Below, one piece after another: positions 1-5,866 of a DNA stretch of 8,778 bases (positions are counted from its first letter, which is position 1; each line of letters begins with the position of its first letter). The notes under the pieces are model-generated. The model searched no databases. It worked only from the letters and a program-made list of their open reading frames with translations, and was not told the DNA's origin. This DNA comes from an uncultured Rhodospirillales bacterium. GTDB lineage: Bacteria > Pseudomonadota > Alphaproteobacteria > Acetobacterales > Acetobacteraceae. The DNA lies in contig CAIVDX010000282.1 of NCBI GenBank assembly GCA_903904805.1, positions 1 to 8,778 of the forward strand, written 5' to 3'. A program made the position numbers and the translations under genes.

Positions 1-463
1 GGGCCATCAGGCCGCGGGCGATGGCGAGCATCTGCTGCTGGCCGCCGGAGAGATTGCCGGCGGGTTCGTCCATGCGGCCGAGCAGGATGGGGAAGCGTTC
101 GCAGACCTCCTGCATGCGTTTGGCGAGGTCGGCGGCGGAGAGATCGGAGAGCACGACATAGGCGCCGAGGCGGAGATTTTCGGCAACCGACAGGCCGGCG
201 AAGACCTGGCGGCCCTCGGGCACATGGGCGATGCCCTTGAGCACGCGGGCGCGTGGGGAGAGTTTGCGCAGCGGCTCGCCGTCGAGCAGGATTTCGCCGG
301 TGCGGACCGGGATGATGCCGGAGATGGAGCCGACCAGGGTGGATTTGCCCGCGCCGTTGGCGCCGATCAGGGCGAGGATTTCGCCTTTGCCGACGGCGAG
401 GTTCATGTCGTGGATGACATCGCCGGTGCCGTAGCCGGTGGACAGGTGTTTGACCTCAAGCAT
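1..463 (-). CDS. livF: Branched-chain amino-acid type ABC transporter ATP-binding protein LivF (partial, C-terminus off the left edge)
   Basis: Cytoplasmic ATPase of a HAAT-family importer, which works with a LivG partner and LivH/LivM permeases to take up branched-chain amino acids or related amides. The 154 visible residues start MLEVKHLSTGYG and contain Walker A GANGAGKS (about 34-41), the LivF-typical stretch HVPEGRQVFAGLSVAENL (about 80-97) and the ABC signature LSGGQQQ (138-144). Walker B and the H-loop lie beyond the window. The ATG overlaps the stop of the upstream livG as TGATG, so the two are translationally coupled. The family is normally about 235 residues, so roughly 80 are missing because the window ends, not because the gene is broken. 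The family is clear; the exact substrate is not, since HAAT ATPases also serve urea, amide and aromatic-acid transporters. Confidence 0.93.
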   Translation of the reverse strand, partial: MLEVKHLSTGYGTGDVIHDMNLAVGKGEILALIGANGAGKSTLVGSISGIIPVRTGEILLDGEPLRKLSPRARVLKGIAHVPEGRQVFAGLSVAENLRLGAYVVLSDLSAADLAKRMQEVCERFPILLGRMDEPAGNLSGGQQQMLAIARGLMA

Positions 464-1230
464 CAGACCTCTCCGCCGACATAGGCGGCGATCACGCGGG
501 GATCGGACTGGATCTGCGCGGGCGTGCCGACGGTGACGACCGCACCGGCATCGAGCACCACCACCTCGTCGGCCACGCCCATCACCAGGGCCATGTTGTG
601 TTCGACCACCATCACGGTGGTGCCGGCGTCACGGATGGCGCGGAGCAGTTCGGCGAGTTCGGCGGTTTCGCTGTCATTCAGGCCGGCGGCGGGTTCATCG
701 AGCAGCAGCAGGCGGGGTTCGGCCATCATGGCGCGAACCACTTCGAGCAGCTTCTGGCTGCCCATCGGCAGGTCGGTGGCCGCCGCGTCGCGGAATTCGG
801 ACAGGCCGACGAGTTCGAGCAGGGCTTCGGCGCGGGCGCGCAGGCTGCGCTCCTCGCGCCGGGCGCCGGGCAGCATCATCATCTGGGCGGCGGCGGAGGC
901 GCGCACATGCAGGTTGGCGCCGGACATCACGTTGTCGAGCGCGGTCATGCCTGGGAACACGCGCGCGCTCTGGAAGGTGCGGATCAGGCCGCGCTGGGCG
1001 ACCTGCATGGGCGAGAGGCCGAGGATGCTCTCATCGAAGAAGGCCACGTCGCCCTCGTCGGCGCGGTAGATGTTGGTGACCAGGTTGAACAGGGTGGTCT
1101 TGCCGGCGCCGTTCGGGCCGATCACCGCGGTGAGCGTGCCGGCGGGCACGCTGAAGCTGACATCGGCCACGGCCTTCAGCCCGCCGAAAATCTTGCTGAC
1201 ATTGCGCACATCGAGCGCGATCGCCGTCAC
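463..1230 (-). CDS. livG: Branched-chain amino-acid type ABC transporter ATP-binding protein LivG
   Basis: Second ATPase of the same HAAT-type importer, 255 residues, the usual LivG length. I see Walker A GPNGAGKT (38-45), Q-loop Gln87 in LIRTFQSARVFPGMTALDNV, Walker B LLLLDEP (174-180), the LivG-typical AAGLND after it, and the switch histidine in VVEHNM (His211). The signature is LPMGSQK (154-160), a divergent form of LSGGQ; LivG proteins often deviate here. The reading frame is open further upstream to 1332. I chose the GTG at 1228-1230 because an AGGGGG ribosome binding site lies about nine bases before it and the protein then starts at the family's normal N-terminus (TAIALDVRNVSKIFGG). 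It is the first gene of the visible unit and divergent from the GST gene. The permease and binding-protein genes are not between it and GST, so they would have to lie beyond livF or elsewhere. Confidence 0.93.
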   Translation of the reverse strand: MTAIALDVRNVSKIFGGLKAVADVSFSVPAGTLTAVIGPNGAGKTTLFNLVTNIYRADEGDVAFFDESILGLSPMQVAQRGLIRTFQSARVFPGMTALDNVMSGANLHVRASAAAQMMMLPGARREERSLRARAEALLELVGLSEFRDAAATDLPMGSQKLLEVVRAMMAEPRLLLLDEPAAGLNDSETAELAELLRAIRDAGTTVMVVEHNMALVMGVADEVVVLDAGAVVTVGTPAQIQSDPRVIAAYVGGEV

Positions 1231-1348
1231 GATGCGTTTCCCCCTGATCGTCCTGCGCGCCTGTATGCCAGTTACTTCCGCCTGCTCAAAGGGGCGGTTG
1301 CCGTGCTGGCACGGCGGGGCCAGAATTGGCAAAAAACGGGAGGCGACG
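1231..1348. promoter_or_regulatory. Divergent promoter region between livG and the GST gene
   Basis: This 118-base spacer must hold the start signals of both outward-facing genes. For GST, TTGCCG (1298-1303) and CAGAAT (1321-1326) are 17 bases apart, a fair sigma-70-like pair. A strong GGGAGG ribosome binding site follows at 1338-1343, five bases before the ATG. For livG the best minus-strand pair is TTGAGC (1284-1289) with TACAGG (1260-1265), 18 bases apart, which is weak. No clear operator palindrome was found. The promoter boxes come from eye matching only. Confidence 0.35.
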
Positions 1349-2089
1349 ATGCTGGAACTCTGGACCTATCCGCAATCGACCTGCAGCCAGAAGGTGCGTT
1401 TCGCGTTGGCGGAGAAGGGGATCAACTACGTTTCACGTAACATCGCGCTGGATCGCGGTGAGCAGGTGTCGGACTGGTATCTGGCGATCAATCCGAACGG
1501 GGTGGCGCCGACCCTGGTGGAGGATGGGGTGGCGATCCTCGATTCCTCTGTCATCACCGAGTATCTGGAGGATACCCGGCCCAGCCCGGCGCTGCGGCCG
1601 GCTGAGCCGAAGGCGCTGGCGCATATGCGGGCCTGGCGGGCCTTCATCGACGAGGTGCCGACACCGGCGATCCGCCCGCCCAGCTTCAACGCCTTCATCG
1701 TGCAGGGCTTTGCGCATCTGGATGATGAGGGTTTCGCCGCCGCCGCCGAGCGCCGGCCGCTGCGCAAGCATTTCTATCAGAAGATGACGCAGCGGGGCTT
1801 CGACCAGCAGGCGATCGACGAGGCGCTGGACAAATTGCGCGCCACTTTGCTGCGGATGGAGGCGGCGCTGGCCGATGGGCCCTGGGTGTGCGGGGAGATG
1901 TTCACGCTGGCCGATATCTCGCTCTCGCCGACCATCGTGCGGATGGAAGATCTTTCGCTGGCGCATATGTGGAGCGATCTGCCTGGGGTGGCCGACTGGT
2001 ATCGGCGCATCCAGCAAAAGACGGGATTCACGGCGGCGTTTGCGCCGCCCGCGCGGGATATTTTCCACAGTCGTGGGGCTGCCTGCTGA
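1349..2089 (+). CDS. Glutathione S-transferase family protein
   Basis: A soluble 246-residue protein with a GST fold, probably conjugating or reducing electrophiles with glutathione. The N-terminal thioredoxin-like domain (about 1-80) has the STCSQKVRFAL segment (10-20), where Ser/Cys side chains usually bind or activate glutathione thiol. It also has the cis-proline loop NGVAPTL (50-56, Pro54) and the glutathione-binding DSSVITEYLED (65-75). The all-helical C-terminal domain carries the TLADISLSPTIVRMEDL segment, matching the conserved N-capping-box region of GSTs. The frame is open upstream to 1070 inside livG. The start at 1349 is set by the GGGAGG site five bases ahead and by the domain beginning at residue 2. 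It is monocistronic as far as can be seen. The subclass and substrate cannot be read from the sequence. Confidence 0.9.
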   Translation: MLELWTYPQSTCSQKVRFALAEKGINYVSRNIALDRGEQVSDWYLAINPNGVAPTLVEDGVAILDSSVITEYLEDTRPSPALRPAEPKALAHMRAWRAFIDEVPTPAIRPPSFNAFIVQGFAHLDDEGFAAAAERRPLRKHFYQKMTQRGFDQQAIDEALDKLRATLLRMEAALADGPWVCGEMFTLADISLSPTIVRMEDLSLAHMWSDLPGVADWYRRIQQKTGFTAAFAPPARDIFHSRGAAC

Positions 2090-2100
2090 GGGTCAAACCA

Positions 2101-2199
2101 GCGCTTCCTATTTGCCAAAAAGAAGCATCAAACTCTGGGGGGTTTGTTCTCTCGGGGGGTGTTTGCGTGGGCCCACCCGGTCTGGCATGACGGCCAACA
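2101..2199 (+). promoter_or_regulatory. Spacer with paired G6 tracts ahead of the nickel/cobalt permease
   Basis: This spacer holds two six-G tracts, 2137-2142 and 2154-2159, starting 17 bases apart. Each is followed by a T-rich stretch (GGTTTG and GGTGTTTG), and a perfect 10-bp palindrome GTGGGCCCAC follows at 2168-2177. CAAAC (2129-2133) can pair with GTTTG (2142-2146). RcnR/CsoR-family metal sensors are known to bind G-tract operators, so a metal-responsive operator is possible in front of a nickel/cobalt transporter. The flanking TACT/AGTA bases of the Escherichia coli RcnR site are absent. The left part also resembles the AT-rich element between def and fmt, so it may simply be an intergenic repeat. 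No convincing sigma-70 promoter was identified. Confidence 0.3.
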
Positions 2200-3264
2200 A
2201 TGTCCATCTCGATGACACGGCTGTTTGACGACCAGGCGGGCGATTTGCGCGGACGCATCCGTGGGCTGTTCGCGCTCCTCGCCGTCGCCAATATCGCGGC
2301 CTGGGTGTGGGCGCTGGTGCTGTTCCGCCACCAGCCGGTGCTGCTGGGCACGGCACTGCTGGCCTATGGGTTCGGGCTGCGCCATGCGGTGGATGCCGAC
2401 CATATCGCCGCCATCGACAATGTGACGCGCAAACTGATGCAGGCGGGCCAGCGGCCGATCGGGGTGGGGCTGTTCTTCGCGCTGGGTCATTCCTCGGTGG
2501 TGATCGCCGCCACGGCCGCGATCGCCGCCGGCGCCACGTTCCTGGCGGCGCATTTCGATGGCTTCAGATCGGTGGGCGGGGTGGTTGGCACGGTGGTGTC
2601 CACCCTGTTCCTGCTGCTGATCGCGGCGATGAATCTGGCGATCCTGGTGGGCGTCTGGCGCGCCTTCCGCGTCGTGCGGCGCGGCGGCAGCGTGGCGGAG
2701 GAGGATTTCGATCTGCTGCTGAACAGCCGCGGGCTGCTCGCCCGGCTGTTCCGCCCGGTGTTCCGGCTGGTGACACGCAGCTGGCACATGCTGCCGTTGG
2801 GTCTGCTGTTCGGGCTGGGGTTCGACACCGCCACCGAGGTGGCGCTGCTCGGGATTTCGGCTACGCAGGCGGCGCAGGGGATGTCGATCTGGTCGATCAT
2901 GGTGTTCCCGGCTTTGTTTGCCGCGGGCATGTCGTTGATCGACAGCACCGACGGGGTGCTGATGCTGGGCGCCTATAACTGGGCGTTCATCAAGCCCGTC
3001 CGAAAGCTCTATTATAATCTGGTGATCACCGCGGTGTCGGTCGCGGTGGCGCTGCTGATCGGCGGCATCGAGGGGCTCGGGCTGATCGGCGACCAGCTTG
3101 GCCTGTCCGGCGGATTCTGGGATGGCATTGGCGCGCTGAATGCGCATTTCAACGCGCTGGGCTTTGCCATCATCGCGCTGTTCATCCTGGCTTGGGCGGC
3201 CTCGGTGATCGTCTATCGCTATGCGCGGCTGGACGAGATCGAGCCGGCGCCGACGAAGGGCTAG
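2200..3264 (+). CDS. NiCoT-family (HoxN/HupN/NixA) high-affinity nickel/cobalt permease
   Basis: A 354-residue inner-membrane permease that imports Ni2+ and/or Co2+, for nickel enzymes or for cobalamin. The family signatures are all present: RHAVDADHI (61-69), containing the HX4DH metal-binding motif in the second membrane segment; LFFALGHSSVV (91-101); LGFDTATE (206-213); and MSLIDSTDGVLM (244-255). Several strongly hydrophobic segments are visible, including about 23-42, 126-152, 198-222, 273-295 and 318-338, which suits the eight-helix family model. A charged cytoplasmic loop lies at about 154-195. An in-frame TGA at 2188-2190 excludes any earlier start. ATG 2200 and ATG 2212 are both possible, and neither has a good ribosome binding site. 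Its stop codon lies inside the repeat at 3261-3367. The metal preference cannot be decided; no hydrogenase, urease or cobalamin gene is nearby. Confidence 0.93.
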   Translation: MSISMTRLFDDQAGDLRGRIRGLFALLAVANIAAWVWALVLFRHQPVLLGTALLAYGFGLRHAVDADHIAAIDNVTRKLMQAGQRPIGVGLFFALGHSSVVIAATAAIAAGATFLAAHFDGFRSVGGVVGTVVSTLFLLLIAAMNLAILVGVWRAFRVVRRGGSVAEEDFDLLLNSRGLLARLFRPVFRLVTRSWHMLPLGLLFGLGFDTATEVALLGISATQAAQGMSIWSIMVFPALFAAGMSLIDSTDGVLMLGAYNWAFIKPVRKLYYNLVITAVSVAVALLIGGIEGLGLIGDQLGLSGGFWDGIGALNAHFNALGFAIIALFILAWAASVIVYRYARLDEIEPAPTKG

Positions 3265-3367
3265 AGCACCATCGGATCATGGTCTTCGCATGATCCGGTC
3301 AATGTACTCGTCACAATAAAAGCCCAGAGCGTGAACACCGATTCCAGGCCACTTGGTCACGCTCTAG
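3261..3367. repeat. Structured intergenic repeat bounded by CTAGAGC/GCTCTAG
   Basis: A 107-bp element whose ends are an inverted repeat: CTAGAGC (3261-3267) and GCTCTAG (3361-3367). It holds two hairpins. The first pairs CGGATCATG (3273-3281) with CATGATCCG (3289-3297) around a 7-base loop. The second pairs AGAGCGTGA (3326-3334) with TCACGCTCT (3357-3365) around 22 bases. The layout resembles the palindromic intergenic repeats with AGAGCATGATCC-type ends that are common in alphaproteobacteria (recalled, not searched). It lies exactly between two convergent genes, and both TAG stop codons fall in its terminal repeats. The hairpins could also act as a two-way transcription end or mRNA 3'-end stabiliser, though neither is followed by a clear T-run. 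Confidence 0.75.
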
Positions 3368-3831
3368 CCGGGTAGCTGGGCGGCGACTTCGCGCTCGAGG
3401 TTGTCGAGCGTGCCGCTCCAGCCCTGCCGGGCGCCCTGTGTGTGGAGCAGGGCGGCGGGGGTGTGAATCTCGTACTCCTGCCGCGCGCTCAGGCTCGTCG
3501 CGCCGTGCTGCTCGTCGAAGGTGACGATGGTGCGGGCGGTGAACAGGGGCTGGCCGCCGGGGCTTTGCGGGATCAGGGTGAATTCCAGCCGCTCGGGCGC
3601 GACGATGGCGCCGAAATGACCGCGCGCGGGGAAGAGCTGGCCGTCTGGTGTGCGCATGCAGAGCTCGAAGCGCCCACCTGGCACGAACTCCACCACGGCT
3701 TCCGGCATGGTCAGCGGCCGTGGCGCGAACCAGCGCCTGATCTTCTCGGCACTTGTCCAGGCGTCAAAGACCAGCGACCGCGGCGCGGCGATGCGGCGGG
3801 TGACGATGGTGGGTTCGGGCTGGTCGGTCAT
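3364..3831 (-). CDS. SRPBCC / AHSA1-like (START-fold) domain protein
   Basis: A 155-residue soluble protein of the SRPBCC superfamily, in the group annotated as Activator of Hsp90 ATPase homologue 1-like, with a helix-grip fold around a hydrophobic pocket. Visible family marks are the N-terminal strand with RIAAPRSLVFDAWT (13-26), then RRWFAP (32-37). PGGRFEL..MRTPDG (51-64) and the C-terminal helix GWSGTLDNLE (137-146), which caps the pocket, complete the set. Many bacterial members sit next to an ArsR-type regulator, but none is seen here; the upstream neighbour on the same strand is an SDR gene, 114 bases away. The ribosome binding site is weak (AGG five bases before the ATG). The spacer in front carries five 16-bp tandem repeats. 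The ligand and role are unknown. Confidence 0.88.
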   Translation of the reverse strand: MTDQPEPTIVTRRIAAPRSLVFDAWTSAEKIRRWFAPRPLTMPEAVVEFVPGGRFELCMRTPDGQLFPARGHFGAIVAPERLEFTLIPQSPGGQPLFTARTIVTFDEQHGATSLSARQEYEIHTPAALLHTQGARQGWSGTLDNLEREVAAQLPG

Positions 3832-3857
3832 GCTGGCCTGCGGGTGTGGCGGGTGCG

Positions 3858-3937
3858 GATTGGTGACGCTTCTGATTGGTGACGATTCGGACTGGTGACG
3901 ATTCTGATTGGTGACGATTCTGATTGGTGACGATTCC
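3858..3937. repeat. Five tandem copies of a 16-bp repeat
   Basis: The units are 3858-3873, 3874-3889, 3890-3905, 3906-3921 and 3922-3937, with consensus GATTGGTGACGATTCT on the plus strand. Unit 1 has C for A at its twelfth base, unit 3 has C for T at its third base, and only the last base varies otherwise. They lie head to tail without spacers, between the stop of the SDR gene (3946) and the start of the SRPBCC gene (3831). A transcript from the SDR gene into the SRPBCC gene would contain them as AGAATCGTCACCAATC units. Sixteen is not a multiple of three, so the array is not a coding peptide repeat. It may be an iterated protein-binding site or a slippage-prone minisatellite. Confidence 0.9.
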
Positions 3938-3945
3938 GGGGCGGT

Positions 3946-4767
3946 TCAATCCGTACGACGGTAGCGCGCGGCGGGAACATTGCGCGAGAGCTTGGGCGCC
4001 AAGGCGCGTCGGGCGGTGTTGTAGGCGTCCCAGTCCGCCTGGTCGGGCAGGGACGGGATGGTGACGACCTCGCCCAGATCGAGGCCAGCCAGGGCCGCAT
4101 CCACCACGTCCTCCGCGCTCATCACGCGGTCGGCGGGGAGCGTGTCGACATCGACGCCGACTTTCGCCCAGAGTTCGGTGCGGGTGGCGCCGGGCAACAC
4201 GGCCTGGACGCGGACATGTGTTCCCTCGCCTTGGGTTTGGGCGAGTTCGTTGTGCAGCGAGAGGGTGAGATTGAGCAGGAAGGTCTTGGTGCCGCTGTAT
4301 GTGGCGTTCAGGCGCTCTGGCTCCAGCGCGATGATCGAGGCGACGTTGATCAGCGTGCCGCGGTTGCGCGCGGCGAAGGCGGTGATGGCGGCCACCGCCA
4401 GGCGCAGCGAGGCGATGGTGTTGAGCTGGACCATCGCTTCGAGCGCGTCGGCATCCGCACCCACGGTGGGGCCGACCCGGGCGATGCCGGCATTGTTGAC
4501 CAGCATGGTGATGGCGGGATCGTCGCGCAGACGGGCCTCGATGGGGGCGCGGGCGTCGCGATCGGTGAGGTCGGTGGGGACCACCTCGACGGCGCGGCCG
4601 GTTTGCGCGCGCAGCCTGGTGGCGAGCGCTTGCATGCGGGCGTCATCGCGCGAGACCAGGATGAGATCATGGCCGCGCCGGGCCAGTCGGTCGGCATAGA
4701 CGGCGCCGATGCCGGCGGAGGCTCCGGTGACGAGGGCGATGTTTGTCGAGGCGATGGTGGTGGGCAT
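3946..4767 (-). CDS. Short-chain dehydrogenase/reductase (SDR) family oxidoreductase
   Basis: A 273-residue classical SDR, a soluble NAD(P)-dependent oxidoreductase. The Rossmann nucleotide-binding motif TGASAGIG is at 14-21, followed by the second strand ending LILVSRDD (35-42). An arginine after that strand (Arg40) hints at NADPH preference. NNAG is at 91-94, the catalytic serine is in NVAS (Ser144), the active-site pair is YSGTK (Tyr157, Lys161), and LPGATRT (191-197) is the usual PG motif. The overall pattern, including the long C-terminal tail, resembles the DltE-like group of SDRs with unassigned substrates. The ATG at 4765-4767 has only a weak purine stretch ahead. The gene is upstream of the SRPBCC gene on the same strand and could be co-transcribed with it across the 16-bp repeats. 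The substrate is unknown. Confidence 0.92.
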   Translation of the reverse strand: MPTTIASTNIALVTGASAGIGAVYADRLARRGHDLILVSRDDARMQALATRLRAQTGRAVEVVPTDLTDRDARAPIEARLRDDPAITMLVNNAGIARVGPTVGADADALEAMVQLNTIASLRLAVAAITAFAARNRGTLINVASIIALEPERLNATYSGTKTFLLNLTLSLHNELAQTQGEGTHVRVQAVLPGATRTELWAKVGVDVDTLPADRVMSAEDVVDAALAGLDLGEVVTIPSLPDQADWDAYNTARRALAPKLSRNVPAARYRRTD

Positions 4768-4803
4768 GGCGGGCTCGCTGGCGGTGTGGTGGAGCGGTTC
4801 TAG

Positions 4804-4854
4804 CGCATCGCGGGGGATTTCATGCGCCGGCTGCGCGACGAGGAGCGCTCCTGA
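4804..4854 (+). pseudogene. C-terminal remnant of an antitoxin gene preceding the PIN toxin
   Basis: A short frame of 16 codons encodes RIAGDFMRRLRDEERS and ends in TGA at 4852-4854. It is charged and helical in character, like the tail of a small antitoxin, and its stop overlaps the first codon of the PIN fragment as CTGA, the arrangement expected for an antitoxin-toxin pair. Upstream in this frame there is a TAG at 4801-4803, and no antitoxin-like sequence continues, so the N-terminal part is gone. The identification rests on position and on the overlap more than on the residues themselves. Confidence 0.4.
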
Positions 4855-5061
4855 TCATCGATCTCGACACCTCGATCCTGGTCTGCGCGCTGACCCGCGA
4901 GGCAGATACCGAGCGCGTGCAGACCTGGCTGTCCTTACACGACAATGGGGGATGCGCTGCATCTGGCGGTCTGCGCGGACCATGGGGCGAGCTTGTGCTT
5001 GCTGGATCGGCGTTTGTTGGCGGCGGCGGAGGCGATGGGGGTGGCGACGGCCGCTTTGTGA
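4851..5061 (+). pseudogene. VapC-type PIN-domain toxin, internally deleted and frameshifted
   Basis: Two pieces of one PIN-domain ribonuclease are visible in different frames. The first begins at 4851 and reads (L)IIDLDTSILVCALTREAD and on to TWLS (about 4932), the usual VapC N-terminus with the first metal-binding aspartate in the LDTS motif. The second, in another frame from about 4945 to the TGA at 5059-5061, contains GDALHLAVCADHGASLCLLD, then RRLLAAAEAMGV. These are the C-terminal PIN motifs with aspartates in DALHLA and LLDRR. Together they give about 65 residues, against about 135 for intact family members, so roughly 70 central residues are missing, including the conserved central acidic residue. 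The first codon is CTG where ATG would be expected. The product would not be an active nuclease. The gene ends 16 bases from the convergent truA stop. Confidence 0.72.
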
Positions 5062-5077
5062 GGCTGCCGCGTCGTCC

Positions 5078-5866
5078 CTACCGAAACGGATCCGGATCGT
5101 AGCCCACGCCGATGAGGCACAGCCCCTCCGGCGGTGCTGTCGGCCCTGCGGCGGCGCGGTTTTTCGCGGCAAGGGCGTCGGCGACGCGGCCTAGCGACCA
5201 GGTGCCTTCGCCGACCAGCTTCAGCGTGCCGACCATGTTGCGGACCTGGTGGTGCAGGAAGCTGCGGGCGGCGGCCTCGATGGTGATCAGTTCGCCCTGC
5301 CGTCGAACCTCCAGGCGATCCAGCGTGCGGATGGGGGATTTGGCCTGGCAGGCGCTGGCGCGGAAGGAGGTGAAGTCGTGCCGGCCGAGCAGCAGGTTCG
5401 CGGCCTGCTGCATCGCCTCGGTGTCAAGCTCCAGCGGGATATGCCAGGCGCGGTCGCGCAGCAGGGCGGCGCGGGCGGGGCGGTTGAGGATGCTGTAGCG
5501 GTAATAGCGGGCGATGGCGGAGAAACGGGCGGAGAAGTCGTCGGGCACCGCGGCGGCCTGCAGCACGGCCACCGGGTGCGGCTTCATGTGATAGTTCAGC
5601 GCGTCGCGGATGCGCGGGCCGGTATAGTGGGCGGGCAGGTCCATATGGGCGACCTGGCCGGAGGCGTGCACGCCCGAATCCGTGCGGCCGGCGGTCGTGG
5701 CGACCACACGCACGCCCTGATTCAGGCGCGCGGCCGCGGCCTCGAGTACTGACTGCACCGACAGGCCGGTGGCCTGCGATTGCCAGCCGACAAAGCCGGT
5801 GCCGTCATATTCGATGCGCAGGGCCCATCTTTGCGAGGGTGGGGGCTGGGTGGGCTGGTCAGACAC
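5078..5866 (-). CDS. truA: tRNA pseudouridine(38-40) synthase TruA
   Basis: Isomerises uridines 38, 39 and 40 in the anticodon stem-loop of many tRNAs to pseudouridine. The 262-residue protein has the N-terminal LRIEYDGTGFVGWQ (16-29), the catalytic aspartate in AGRTDSGVHA (Asp63), and the tyrosine motif ARYYRYSI (119-126). HDFTSFRA (163-170) and FLHHQVRNMVG (203-213) complete the family pattern. The frame is open up to 5980 inside fmt. I chose the GTG at 5864-5866, which overlaps the fmt stop by 8 bases (GTGTCTGA) and leaves a short 14-residue leader rich in Pro and Gln before the fold. No stronger start is present. Last gene of the def-fmt-truA series. The GTG start and overlap suggest translation coupled to fmt. 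Confidence 0.95.
   Translation of the reverse strand: MSDQPTQPPPSQRWALRIEYDGTGFVGWQSQATGLSVQSVLEAAAARLNQGVRVVATTAGRTDSGVHASGQVAHMDLPAHYTGPRIRDALNYHMKPHPVAVLQAAAVPDDFSARFSAIARYYRYSILNRPARAALLRDRAWHIPLELDTEAMQQAANLLLGRHDFTSFRASACQAKSPIRTLDRLEVRRQGELITIEAAARSFLHHQVRNMVGTLKLVGEGTWSLGRVADALAAKNRAAAGPTAPPEGLCLIGVGYDPDPFR

Noticed and set aside
598..1440. Long plus-strand frame antisense to livG (280 codons)
   Set aside because: It lies opposite the well-supported livG, is Gly/Ala/His-rich and shows no domain; it is a GC-skew shadow of codon bias.
2128..3147. Long minus-strand frame opposite the nickel/cobalt permease (339 codons)
   Set aside because: Its product is a Gln/His/Arg-rich run with no recognisable fold, exactly opposite a permease with all its family motifs.
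3858..3937. CRISPR array
   Set aside because: The 16-bp units are contiguous with no spacers and no cas genes are near; this is a simple tandem repeat.
3764..4100. Short minus-strand frames spanning the 16-bp repeats as a repeat protein gene
   Set aside because: The unit is not a multiple of three, so each frame reads a shifting peptide, and the frames overlap two real genes out of phase.
4743..5102. Intact 119-codon gene over the PIN remnant
   Set aside because: Only residues after about 37 match a PIN N-terminus; the rest is out-of-frame Gly-rich translation of the PIN C-terminal piece, showing a pseudogene.
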